Part shown: positions 7,931 through 16,700 of the stretch, piece by piece
Layout of the letters: every line of letters starts with the position of its first letter
Position numbering within the stretch: the first letter of the stretch is position 1
NCBI GenBank assembly: GCA_900618425.1
Contig: UZAN01043286.1
Coordinates: 20,940-40,131 of the forward strand
Length of the DNA stretch: 19,192 nt
DNA from: Echinostoma caproni
Lineage: Eukaryota > Platyhelminthes > Trematoda > Plagiorchiida > Echinostomatidae
Direction of reading: 5' to 3'
Position numbers and translations under genes: made by a program
The notes under the pieces: model-generated
What the model saw: the letters and a program-made list of their open reading frames with translations, nothing else
Told to the model about the DNA's origin: nothing
Databases searched by the model: none

Positions 7931-9526
7931 CAAAGACTTAAAAACGAATTCACCGAAAAAATTTTATTCACCTACATTGTGTGTTGGGGCAGCGACAGAC
8001 AATGTGCACGATGATAAAGTAGCAAAATTGGAAGTGTCGCTGGCAGCGCTAGTTGCGAACCAAAAACAGAGTGAACTCACTGTGAAGCCATCGTATGCCG
8101 AGCGCTTTGTTATGTGCTTGCTAATCATTTTTCGTGCCGAAAAGTGGAATGCCGTTTAATTATTCTCTTCTTAATACGTTTTCATCTACCAGAACAAGAT
8201 GCCTTATTCAAACAAGCTAGACACAAGCGAAATGCAATCCGTCTTCATTTACGCTTAGCACCTTGCATCGGTTTCCAGTTCCCAATTGTTCCCTATAACG
8301 TGGTTGTTGTGACCAGCGTTTATTGTTGTCAGCGAGTCCCGTGAGAGTAGGAACATCGATCCAGTTGAGTCACCAGTTTTAACTTCTGCTCTCTCTTTCT
8401 CTGCGTAAACTATTGTCCTCTTGTCCTTAATCGAGCGTCAGTACCAAATGTGGAGATGTTCCCGCTTGGCGAACCGCGCCAAACCTAGTTAAAATCACAC
8501 CCAATTTATAAGAGACAAAATTTTTTGATCTTTTAATGTCGCTCCAACGGTGCATTCGCTTGAATAGATGGGATAGGATCTATCAACAAGGGGAATTGTT
8601 GAGTTTTAAAATAGTTTTCTTCCAGTCAATTCATGTAATTCACCATCACCTTTACGGTTTCCCGTAACCACATCTCAGTGGTGAACTCATCCGGTTCGAC
8701 TACATGCTCAGTTGGTTGACTATCAATCAAAACAAACGTTAATGAAATCAGTGTCAAATGAAAAGTATGATGGCAACAGCATTTGGACAACGGAGGACGA
8801 ATCCATTTGTGATTGATATACACGATACTTATTTGCACGAGTTGCTGAATATGATTCACAGGTCGTCTAATCCATACCTTCGCTCTATTCGGCGGATTCC
8901 AGTTCCAACCGGAGTTCATATTATTCGAGTTCGAGATTTATTCAGATTATTGCACCGTGAGTCCGGTAAAGTGTGGGTTGGAAGGGTGGCTCTCACTGGA
9001 TCCAAAATTGTTACCAGCTATTTGGCTATTGCATGATATGGAGAGTTACACACGTCTGTGGAGTATTTCATCTTTTTGTACTTTGGGTAAACCATACAAC
9101 GTTGGTATTGTCGTTCCAATCGGTCGGATTACTTCGTACGTGTATGCATCTATTTTGTTTTAAAATTCTGATTATCTTTAACAGTTTCTGCTCTATCTGT
9201 CCCGTTTTATCCTTTTCTCCTGTCATCTTCTTGTACTTTGCGCTGTCACTGAGTATGTTATTCATCTTGGACACAGTCTGATCTGTTCAGTCGGACAAAT
9301 CTTGTACCCTTGTCTGGTCTGCACAGAATTACATCATGATTATTCCTCAAGGCCTTTAACCGTTCTCGGTGGTATCATTAGATCTTTGATTACCGGTTTG
9401 CTACCGAGAAGATAATAGCATGTGTTCACTGGGCTACATTTTGCGATGAAGAGGGCGATAAATCTGACAGTTGAGAGAAAAGGTTTCCGAACTCTATTTC
9501 TAGATCCAGTTTTTTAGTTCTTCCGA
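7931..9526. other. No gene recognised
   Basis: Overlapping ORFs of 90 to 102 codons occur on both strands between 8626 and 9281. One plus frame (8758-9036) reads without obvious low complexity, but it has no domain I recognise and no clear splice sites. I cannot separate coding from chance here. Confidence 0.4.
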
Positions 9527-10042
9527 TTGGACAACAAAACTGAGGTCCTAGAGATAGAACTTCCGACGTATAACAGGGTGACATTTGAGAACGATTGTAC
9601 GTGTGCCTTGATGGTCATGCAAGTGGGAGAAAGATGGAACCTTACAAATGAAAAAGTTTTCTCCCACGGTTGCATTGAGAATACGATTTCTCACCTTAAT
9701 CAGTTGATTCTCAAGAGCTCCTGGGTGAACTTGCGACAACATTTCGGCCCACTCATCAACTCTCGTTCAAACATTGAGGTCCTCAATTTGCTGTTGCAGC
9801 TAGGTCTATCTCTTTCCAACCCTTGGAGAAAGTCATCATTTGTCTCCAACGAGGTTCCATACGTTTTGTTTGAACTGAAGGTCAACAAAACTCATGGTCT
9901 CAGTTTATTACCATATTCGCTGATAACTTATACGCTGAGCAGCACAAAATACCGTCCGTTGAATTGCATTTGTGGTTTGTTATCACGAAGTATCGCCGAT
10001 TGTCAGAAGTCAGCTAGAATGGAACCAAACCCCACCGTTTGA
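9527..10042 (+). CDS. Unassigned ORF, 171 codons
   Basis: This is the longest unexplained open frame outside the transporter gene. It starts only with TTG, has no signal peptide or known motif, and its leucine/serine-rich middle could be the shadow of something on the other strand. The minus strand at 9710-9850 has a frame reading LQQQIEDLNV, a stop, then RVDEWAEMLSQVHPGALENQ. It is followed by AAG|GTGAGA, a good splice donor, but that frame also has several stops upstream. Either strand could be a decayed gene piece, or neither. I assign no function. Confidence 0.12.
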   Translation: MDNKTEVLEIELPTYNRVTFENDCTCALMVMQVGERWNLTNEKVFSHGCIENTISHLNQLILKSSWVNLRQHFGPLINSRSNIEVLNLLLQLGLSLSNPWRKSSFVSNEVPYVLFELKVNKTHGLSLLPYSLITYTLSSTKYRPLNCICGLLSRSIADCQKSARMEPNPTV

Positions 10043-10173
10043 ATTCATACCTTACCTAAACCATTGGGAAGGTTTTTGATGAATCCTGTATGACTCACAT
10101 GATTCCATGAAGTCTACGCATAAACTGAATCTATCCGCACTTGAGAGTGGGACAGCTGCACGAGCAACACTGA

Positions 10174-10370
10174 CGGCGGTGGTGGCCGAGTGGTTAGGTC
10201 ACGAACTTGTGACCTGGAGTCCCGGGTTCGAACCGCTTCACCGCCGCCCGTCTTCCCTAATTCTGTATTTTCCAGCAGCCTTTGTATGGCCGCGGCCCTC
10301 GTTTCTGAATGTTGACTGTACATTTGTATATTCAATCAATAGAAAAGGAAGTAAAAAGAATTTTTACGCG
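10174..10370 (+). repeat. SINE-B, full-length copy with tRNA-like head
   Basis: The head (10174-10246) has a perfect 7-base acceptor-like stem (ggcggtg / caccgcc), an A box tggccgagtggttaggtc, and a consensus B box gggttcgaacc. The place of the anticodon arm is taken by a hairpin ggtcac/gtgacc with loop gaactt. The T stem is mostly unpaired, and the head runs directly into a shared body and an A-rich tail (gactgtacatttgtatattc, then agaaaaggaagtaaaaag). Relatives lie at 3280-3478 and 1411-1475. It is most like a serine- or leucine-tRNA-type A box, but it is a SINE and not a tRNA gene. Confidence 0.75.
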
Positions 10371-13126
10371 CATAGATTAGGTAATCGCGGTGGCTCACTA
10401 GAGTAACTGGTCGACCTTCATGGATAATGCTGGTTGGCTCCTGTGGTACACATATCACTAAACACATTACCACGGCGCTAGTTGTTTGCCTAGGCAGGTG
10501 ATGAGTGGAATAAAGTAAAGGGTTATCAAACTAAGACCCGGCATGAGGGTATGAAAACCCTCATCGGGAGATTTACTCGCATTGGTTGCCTTATGCGTCC
10601 TGAATGGGGATTTAGAGATCAATATAACCAATGGTTAGGGACACTGAGTGATAAACCAGAGAGATTCAAGCTGTGGCCAGCGTGCATCTACTCAATGTCC
10701 TTGCAAGCTCAGTCCATATGAATTCTCTATTTTCACTTTGATATTGCTTTCAGCATTCCGATCAAACGTCTCCTACTCGTTCATCTAAAAGGGCAGTCCA
10801 AAGAAAGCATCCCAAATAGTCACACGAAAGTGCATAGGTAATGCTGAAACCGATCGTTGAACTTCCCTAGATTATACAAACGCCATTCGCTCTTTTCACT
10901 GAGTGGTGTTTATTCAATTTCCTTCTGAATGTAACACCAAAAACTGAAGAGGTTTGTCTGATTAAGTAGTCATAGTCCAGTTGACTTCATTTTATGGTAA
11001 TCAGTTTTCTTTCTTAAACATTGATTGTATAGTCAATTTCATGATGCTATTCTGACTCAGTTGTTTTTGATTTTCTTGGTACACATTCCCGGAAACATTT
11101 TTGTCTGCAAGTATGTTGAAGATTGACTGTCAATTCCCTCGTCGAAATGGTTCCCATCCACTCCAGGACCGACTAAATGAACTTCATGATTGATCCCCTT
11201 TATCAATAACAGCAGGCGGGTGGATGTTCTCTTCAGTCTCGAAATTGAACCTCCTCCCCTCGCGCTAGCTCAACATGTTTACCCCCCACCCCCACCCCGT
11301 CCACCGCTAACCCCAGTTCTTGCTAGGACGTATCAGAGCATCTCCAAATCTGATTTTGTTACGTTCATTGATGTCACTCTCATGTATAACTTTTCCGGAT
11401 CTACTAACATTGAAAAGTATTTCACAAAATTTCGAGGAATATCCTTTCATGCATACAGGTTCGGGAACCTACCCGTTCCCAAACCCCTATTCTTAAGTTT
11501 TCTATCGCATGCATCAGTCCAGAACGGTTACACTGCTTTCGTATATTTATCAGCGGTTAAGAAGATCGATTAACGTTTCACATCGATACAGTGGAGTTAA
11601 AATAACCATTACGGTTGAGTGTGTGTGATTGATAGGATAGTTGATGATAAAGAGTACTGTCTTCATCATGAATTTATGAAATTCGTGTCGAATCTCCGAA
11701 CGTGAGACGAATTTCAACCGCTCCGTGGGGTAACATCCACATACAGAAACAATAATACCCCATACCTTGCCCGTTTTCTACTTAGTTGTACATTTACCGT
11801 GAGCTACCTCAAGGAAACACTCCTCAAACAGCGATATTTTTATTTTTATCAATACACATGCACTACCGAAATTCGTAAAATACTGAAAATTCATCCATCG
11901 GGTGCATGAAGTGCTTCTGGACTGGACTTGGCGACACATCCAGTGGAAACATTTGTAATGGGTTGAAAACATGTGACCGTCTGACGCGTTTTCGTTACTT
12001 TACGATTGACTAGGAGCTTCTGAACAGTTTGTTTGTACACACAAGCAATCCAGCTCACACACTTAGGTAATTTAACATCGATCATTACAACGATTTCCTG
12101 TTGCTATTGAACTGGTTGCATGAATGCTTACCCGATCGAGGTCAATACACTGTTGGTTTAGACGGGTACAGGTTTGCCATCGTTCCATAATCAAAAATGT
12201 ACGTTCCAACCTTTCGACGGTTCTGTATTTTGTAAAGGTGAAGTCTACCTCTTACAACATGATACTTCACACAGATGTACTTTAGTGAGGTTGTTATCGG
12301 GTGCTTCTTCCACTGCGGTATTACCACGGTAGATTTCATTTGCTGTAGGATGGTATAAGTCTCCGAGCTCGTCGATTATTAATTTGACATTGTATTTCAA
12401 CGGGCGACCGTAGTTCTTGTTCTATTCATGAGAGTAATTCTAGAATCGTGACAGACTTCTCCAGCAGGTAACAAACCTCGTTGAAGTAGCTCAGTGTTTA
12501 TTCTTCAGATGACCTTGGGTGATACCAGTACATTCAGGAAACATTTCCTACGCTAAAATTTGGAGTCTTCATATTTTGAGAAACAGGAAAGGACTCGATC
12601 ATTGCTCCCTTTGAAACTGTTCCGATTGTTCTCCATTTATCTTTACTGGTTTATTTCACAAGATCTTTGTGCTATTCAAGCGATTTCTTAACTGTGATTA
12701 TATATACATATATGAATACGAGAGACTGAGTGTCCGTATTCTTTGGGGTGTATCACGCCCTCTTTCAGCTTAACTTATACAGCAGCTGTCCGCAATGCTC
12801 AGAGGCCTATTTATACCTGTATCTCAACTTATCTGCATTTCGCTTTAACTTATTTTGTTAGCAGCTTTTGTTTTATCGAAATCAAACAACTTATGAGCTA
12901 CAAAGTTTGAATGAAACAATCCTGAGTGGACAACCCTATTGTCCACTATCCAGAATATCTTTGACGTCACGGGAAATCACCCTAAATCTATCTTAGATAG
13001 CGTGCACTGGTAACCTGGCTTCCAAACAAAGACCACTTTCGTATTCCTTTCACGACCAGTTTTTCTCCGGAATCTCACTAAATCCGCCATTAGTACTTAA
13101 ACCGGATAATACTTCACCAGTAGAGA
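10371..13126. other. No gene recognised; hairpins and simple sequence
   Basis: I see no convincing exon or named repeat in this stretch. It includes a strong hairpin at 10537-10568 (listed separately), a C-rich tract near 11280-11310 that keeps a 127-codon ORF open by composition, and a short TA-rich run near 12699-12716. The minus ORFs between 11778 and 12339 have no family motifs. Confidence 0.4.
10537..10568 (+). other. Strong DNA/RNA hairpin
   Basis: Stem cccg/cggg is followed by atgagggt/accctcat around the loop atgaaa, with only a 2-base bulge (gc at 10541-10542) on the left arm. That is twelve Watson-Crick pairs. I see no coding or tRNA context. It may be a structured part of an unrecognised repeat. 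Confidence 0.6.
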
Positions 13127-13173
13127 CGATGTCACCCCGGTTGGTGATGAAACGTTGGCAAACAAATTGCCAA
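13127..13173 (+). other. Tandem hairpins, hammerhead-like but incomplete
   Basis: Two small hairpins adjoin: tcacc/ggtga with loop ccggtt (13132-13147), and ttggcaa/ttgccaa with loop acaaa (13155-13173). Between them, tgatgaaacg resembles a hammerhead core in which stem II is missing. Upstream cgatgtc could pair with cgttg as a stem III. The match is too partial to call a ribozyme. Confidence 0.2.
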
Positions 13174-14406
13174 GCTAGGCCAAATGGAATACTTCTCTCT
13201 GGCTCTCAGCTGGGTCAAAATGCCCATACCAAGTAGATGTTCGACGGATCGCGCGGTAAAAAGTAACACGTTACCAAAAAGTGCGATTAACATGAACGTG
13301 AGGTGCAACGCTCGGTAATCCTCTCGTGAACACCACTAGGAAAACACTAACCACCAATTGCGCCATTCGCAAAAACCTACTCAATCCTCAGTCCTGCAAC
13401 TTCTCCGCTGTCGAAACCTCCACCCACGCCCCAGCTGCATTTCCTCGAAAACGGAATTTAATATCTGCGTCGGGCATCCACGTTAGAGCTGCACTTAAAC
13501 GACTAGACATTAAAATTTATTGTCCAATTGACACCATGCAAGTAACCGGCAGATCCACATTTCATTCTCCATTATACAAAATTGGACACGAACAAATTTT
13601 CCGGTTATTTGGAAAGGAATAAATAAGCTGCATTCCCCATGCAAATTGTGTTTTCCCTCGGTTAACAACAGAGACCTGACCTCATTGGTGCAAGTTATAT
13701 GTTGCACGACCTTACTGGCACACACAGAACACCCCGAAACTCTCTTGTCTCGGACTATTCGAGTACAGAATTGAAAAAAACTATAGAACTAACTGACCGG
13801 GAGTGCATTCAAATCGCCGTCACGCAAACTTAACGTCAAATCAAAATGGACTGTGGAGACTATGATGCTCCGGTTCACTGTCCATTCAAACGGATATTTA
13901 GCGCGGAGCCATTCAACCGCATTTCAATCTCGGACCCAGCTCTAAGAGTTAATTGCATAGTTGTACCACCTCCATAGTAGCAGTATCCAGTGTGTTCCAC
14001 GACCGAGCGGTCACATCTTCCGCATCGGTTACTCAGCAAGCACGGTATTTTTGATGCAATTCAGGCAGACAGGGAATAGGGAAGAACCCATGAGTCATCA
14101 GATATATCGAACTGTATATAAGTTCATATATGTTTTCATATACTGGCAATTAGAATTAAAATAGGATCTCCAAAGATGGGCAGAGTAACAGCACCTCAAA
14201 GACGGTCAGGGGCAATACATGTGTGATATCAGTTCAGATAAATTGCCCGGTTTATGTGTATATGTGTGTGTGCTTGTACTTCTGAATTTCCGTGAAAATA
14301 TCGTTGGCTATACACAGGTAACAAACATGTACAATTTGGCGCCCATCAAACAGTTTCTTCAGCGAGAAAGAGGGATCGAAAGATTATGACAATTTTTCGT
14401 TTTCAG
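13174..14406. other. No gene recognised
   Basis: A 98-codon plus ORF at 13326-13622 has no motif or splice context. A short TG/TA-rich run lies near 14240-14272. The last 20 bases (acaatttttcgttttcag) form a good splice acceptor for the candidate exon that follows. Confidence 0.4.
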
Positions 14407-14672
14407 TCTTCAGTCAGTCGACCGGGGCTTTCGATATGCGAACGGTTGGCAGAAAGTCATTTACGCACCAAGGTGTTTGCAAAATTTTCCGAAGAGGGGT
14501 TCACAAGTTTCCGGGAGATTGATGCGGATGCGGATGGTTTGAATTATTTGCCCCCTTCCCCTCCCGAGGAGCAAAAAAAACGCGTCAAGGCGACTCAAGA
14601 AATTGAGGACATAAAGCAAACAGTGGCGGGCGATCCAGGAGTTGAAAACAAAATAAGTGGGAGAGAGAAATG
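14407..14672 (+). CDS. Candidate internal exon, unknown protein
   Basis: A pyrimidine-rich tract ending tttcag (14401-14406) precedes an open frame of 88 codons plus two bases, and GTAAGA follows at 14673. If the donor is not used, the frame stops at TAA 14674-14676, so it could also be a last exon. The product is charged: an N-terminal part with RPGLSICERLAESHLR, an acidic FREIDADADGLNYLPP, a PPEEQKKR turn, then a short predicted coiled stretch around KATQEIEDIKQ. LPP followed by EEQKKR faintly recalls the start of the HR1 domain in CIP4/FBP17-type F-BAR proteins, but this is weak. It points toward the transporter gene (convergent). I infer a real exon mainly from its boundaries and composition. 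Confidence 0.4.
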
Positions 14673-14676
14673 GTAA

Positions 14677-15013
14677 GAGATGGAGAGAAAAATTGGTCGG
14701 TCTTTCTCATCGGGGAAAAGGTAGTCTCAAGCACACTCGTACCATCATGTACATCCTTGGAGTGGGCTTGCCCACTGGAAGAAAATGCAACTTTAGGTAG
14801 TGGAAAAGAACAAACGAAGGCGGGTGGGTGGGGGTATTTTGTTCATCTGTCGTTTCGAACTTGGTCGAATGCGGGCTTGTAAGCGAAGACGGTGAAACGT
14901 TGCACAAATGCTGAGCGGTAATACAAAAAGGAACAAAATTAAAATAATTTGATCTCCCGGGGTCCGGTGGGTATCATGTCTGTGTGTGTGGTTGAAGTTG
15001 ATTGGTGGATCAG
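14677..15013. other. Between convergent genes; transporter 3' flank
   Basis: On the minus strand this is the region after the transporter stop codon and should hold its 3' untranslated sequence. I find no clear AATAAA in minus orientation, so the poly(A) site is not located. The short ORFs here are not supported. Confidence 0.4.
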
Positions 15014-15198
15014 TCAAACAACTGTCGCTGGGTTGGTCGTAGCCAGTGAGGAGTCCGGACTAATATCCGTTTTCCTGATCATTTGTGCAGGTCCCAAACC
15101 CAATTCGTTTCCAGTTTGTTGACCAGAAGATGACCGTAACAGATAGAGTAATAACAAATAGAAGAGAAATCCAATCCCTTTTATGGTGACACCAAGAC
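15014..15198 (-). CDS. OATP (SLCO) transporter, last coding exon
   Basis: This exon encodes the last transmembrane segment (TM12) and cytoplasmic tail of an organic anion transporting polypeptide. The acceptor is a pyrimidine-rich tract ending tatttcgcag (15200-15199 = AG). The first two bases complete the glycine codon begun in the previous exon (phase 1). The product reads GLGVTIKGIGFLFYLLLLYLL, then a polar tail of about 40 residues ending NPATVV, with stop TGA at 15014-15016. The ending T-V-V fits a class I PDZ ligand. Several mammalian OATPs use such tails for membrane placement. Joining to 16409-16031 restores one uninterrupted frame, which is strong support. Final residues and 3' end are otherwise unverified by transcript data. 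Confidence 0.85.
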
Positions 15199-16030
15199 CT
15201 GCGAAATAGAAGGCACGGAGCGGATACAAGCACGATTTCATTCATTATTCTGGACGAAATGTTTATGCTCGAATAGAAATAATATGGACCAGGTGGAACT
15301 GAGAGTTTTTAATTCACTCACAAAAATAAATAAAACGAGTCTGTGAACGTAAATACGCAAGACAAATGTAACTAAGTCAGACAGAGAAGTGGGAATGGGA
15401 AACGCGTGTTTCTATTTGAATCTCTGTTAGTCCGGTGACTGTCGATCAATGCGGGCTAGCGACAGACCGAACGACAAGTCACCGTTCAATGTTCACGAGA
15501 GATTCTCAGTGGGGCTCAGTACATGAGTTTTGAATGCTGAGTTTATACTTTACAATCAAATAACTTTTCAAAACTTTTTCTATATGAGTATATTGCTCTG
15601 TCGTCCATGTATGCTGTTACTGATACAAACCTGTATGCAGGGAGCACTCCGAATAGGATCCGCCCAATTCGTTAATAGATATAATACACTGAAATGAATG
15701 TATGGTCATCTAGACTGTACCTTCACGAACAATCATCAGATCATTCAGTCAACCCAACATTAGACTCTACGATCTAATAAGAGCTTCAGTCATTTAACAG
15801 ACAACTAATTTGCACGGTTTCGCTTAGATTTCCGGTTGCTGGAGCGGGACAGTAGGCACTCGAAACACCGATTTTACTCCCGGTGTTAACAAGGATGAAA
15901 TTTGTCAAAATGACACAATCTCTATTCACTGTAATCTCAAGTGTATGACTGTCTGATAATGTCCTCAATCGATTCAAGTTAATAGCAAATATAAGGACCA
16001 AGAGACAGAGTATGGGAGGAAACCACTCAC
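15199..16030 (-). other. OATP intron, 832 bases
   Basis: The intron begins GTGAGTGG (from 16030) and ends in a pyrimidine-rich stretch and GCAG (to 15199), phase 1. Reading through it from exon 16409-16031 gives an ORF continuing to 15786 with a polar, family-unlike sequence. That is intron read-through and not protein. I see no nested gene or named repeat. Confidence 0.8.
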
Positions 16031-16409
16031 CTGTCATGTACAAATTCAACTTTCGTACATCCACAAACGCACAATCACCACGACGACCGGATTCGTATCG
16101 CCAATAGTGACACGCCTCGTCAATCACACGACCGAACACGATCGGCGAGGGCATATTAGCTAATAGGCGAATGATGACGAATTGCAAACCGAGCGCAAAC
16201 GAACGTTCACTATGATTGACCGAACGCATGGTGACCATGAGCAACGGGTTTTGAATAACCCCAGTGAGAAACAGGCACGTAGTGAGTACGATCACGAATA
16301 GGACGATTGTGTCACACTGTAACGGACACTGGCCGTACACCACTCGTCCCAAATCCTGTGTGTTGTTCTGGGTGACCATAGGCAGGCAAGAGCAATCTTG
16401 AAAGAATGG
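16031..16409 (-). CDS. OATP (SLCO) transporter, TM10-TM11 exon
   Basis: OATPs are 12-helix membrane carriers that take up amphipathic organic anions (such as bile salts, conjugated steroids, thyroid hormones and drugs) without sodium. This 379-base exon starts in phase 0 after tgactgtag (AG at 16411-16410) and ends in phase 1 before GTGAGT. It encodes PFFQDCSCLPM, the family's NCSC-like end of the fifth extracellular loop, with a glycosylation sequon NNT. Next come GQCPLQC, TM10 (TIVLFVIVLTTCLFLTG), and the family signature MRSVNHSERSFALGLQF followed by PSPIVFGRVID (TM11). The last part is CHYW and RRGDCAFVD, up to the start of TM12. This is the most diagnostic piece of the gene. The substrate cannot be told from the sequence. 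Confidence 0.93.
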
Positions 16410-16567
16410 CTACAGTCAGTGGTGAGATAGGAAAGGGAGAGAATATGCAGAGAGACCCCGATCGAATATAGATGCGAAAAATAAAGCCATGCGGGATAAT
16501 GAGCTTTTTGGAAAAAAACTTCCGGAAAAGGTGGAATTGTACGATATTGAATACTAAATCGTATGGG

Positions 16568-16592
16568 CACAACAGCAGCAACAACAACAACG
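16568..16592. repeat. CAA/CAG-type short simple repeat
   Basis: The run cacaacagcagcaacaacaa, continued by a few further bases, lies within the OATP intron. It keeps minus ORFs open as a leucine run, which explains the apparent hydrophobic stretch in those frames. Confidence 0.7.
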
Positions 16593-16639
16593 TGGATAAA
16601 GAAATCCTTTGAAGCCATGCATGGCTTGTTATAGGAAGG

Positions 16640-16700
16640 TGAGATTCGAATAGGGGAAGCGATGGTCGAGCATAACGCTTACCCACCATCGGCCGATGTG
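16640..16700 (-). repeat. tRNA-like SINE relic inside the OATP intron
   Basis: On the minus strand an A-box-like cggccgatggtgggtaagcg and a B-box-like attcgaatctc lie at tRNA-like spacing. The stem cgatggt/accatcg (7 bases) encloses the A-box part, and catcggccgatg is a 12-base palindrome. The head does not form a full cloverleaf. It may be a diverged SINE of its own family. Only one copy is in the window, so this is tentative. Confidence 0.35.

Noticed and set aside
10174..10246. A functional serine or leucine tRNA gene
   Set aside because: The acceptor stem is perfect, but the T stem is mostly mismatched and the anticodon arm is replaced by a palindrome. The sequence runs into a body and tail shared with other copies.
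11190..11573. 127-codon plus ORF as a gene
   Set aside because: It is kept open partly by a C-rich proline tract. There are no motifs, and the translation after it looks random.
15786..16030. Continuation of the OATP frame past 16031
   Set aside because: The continued translation is polar and unlike the family. A GTGAGT donor at 16030 and a phase-matched TM12 exon at 15198-15014 show it is intron.
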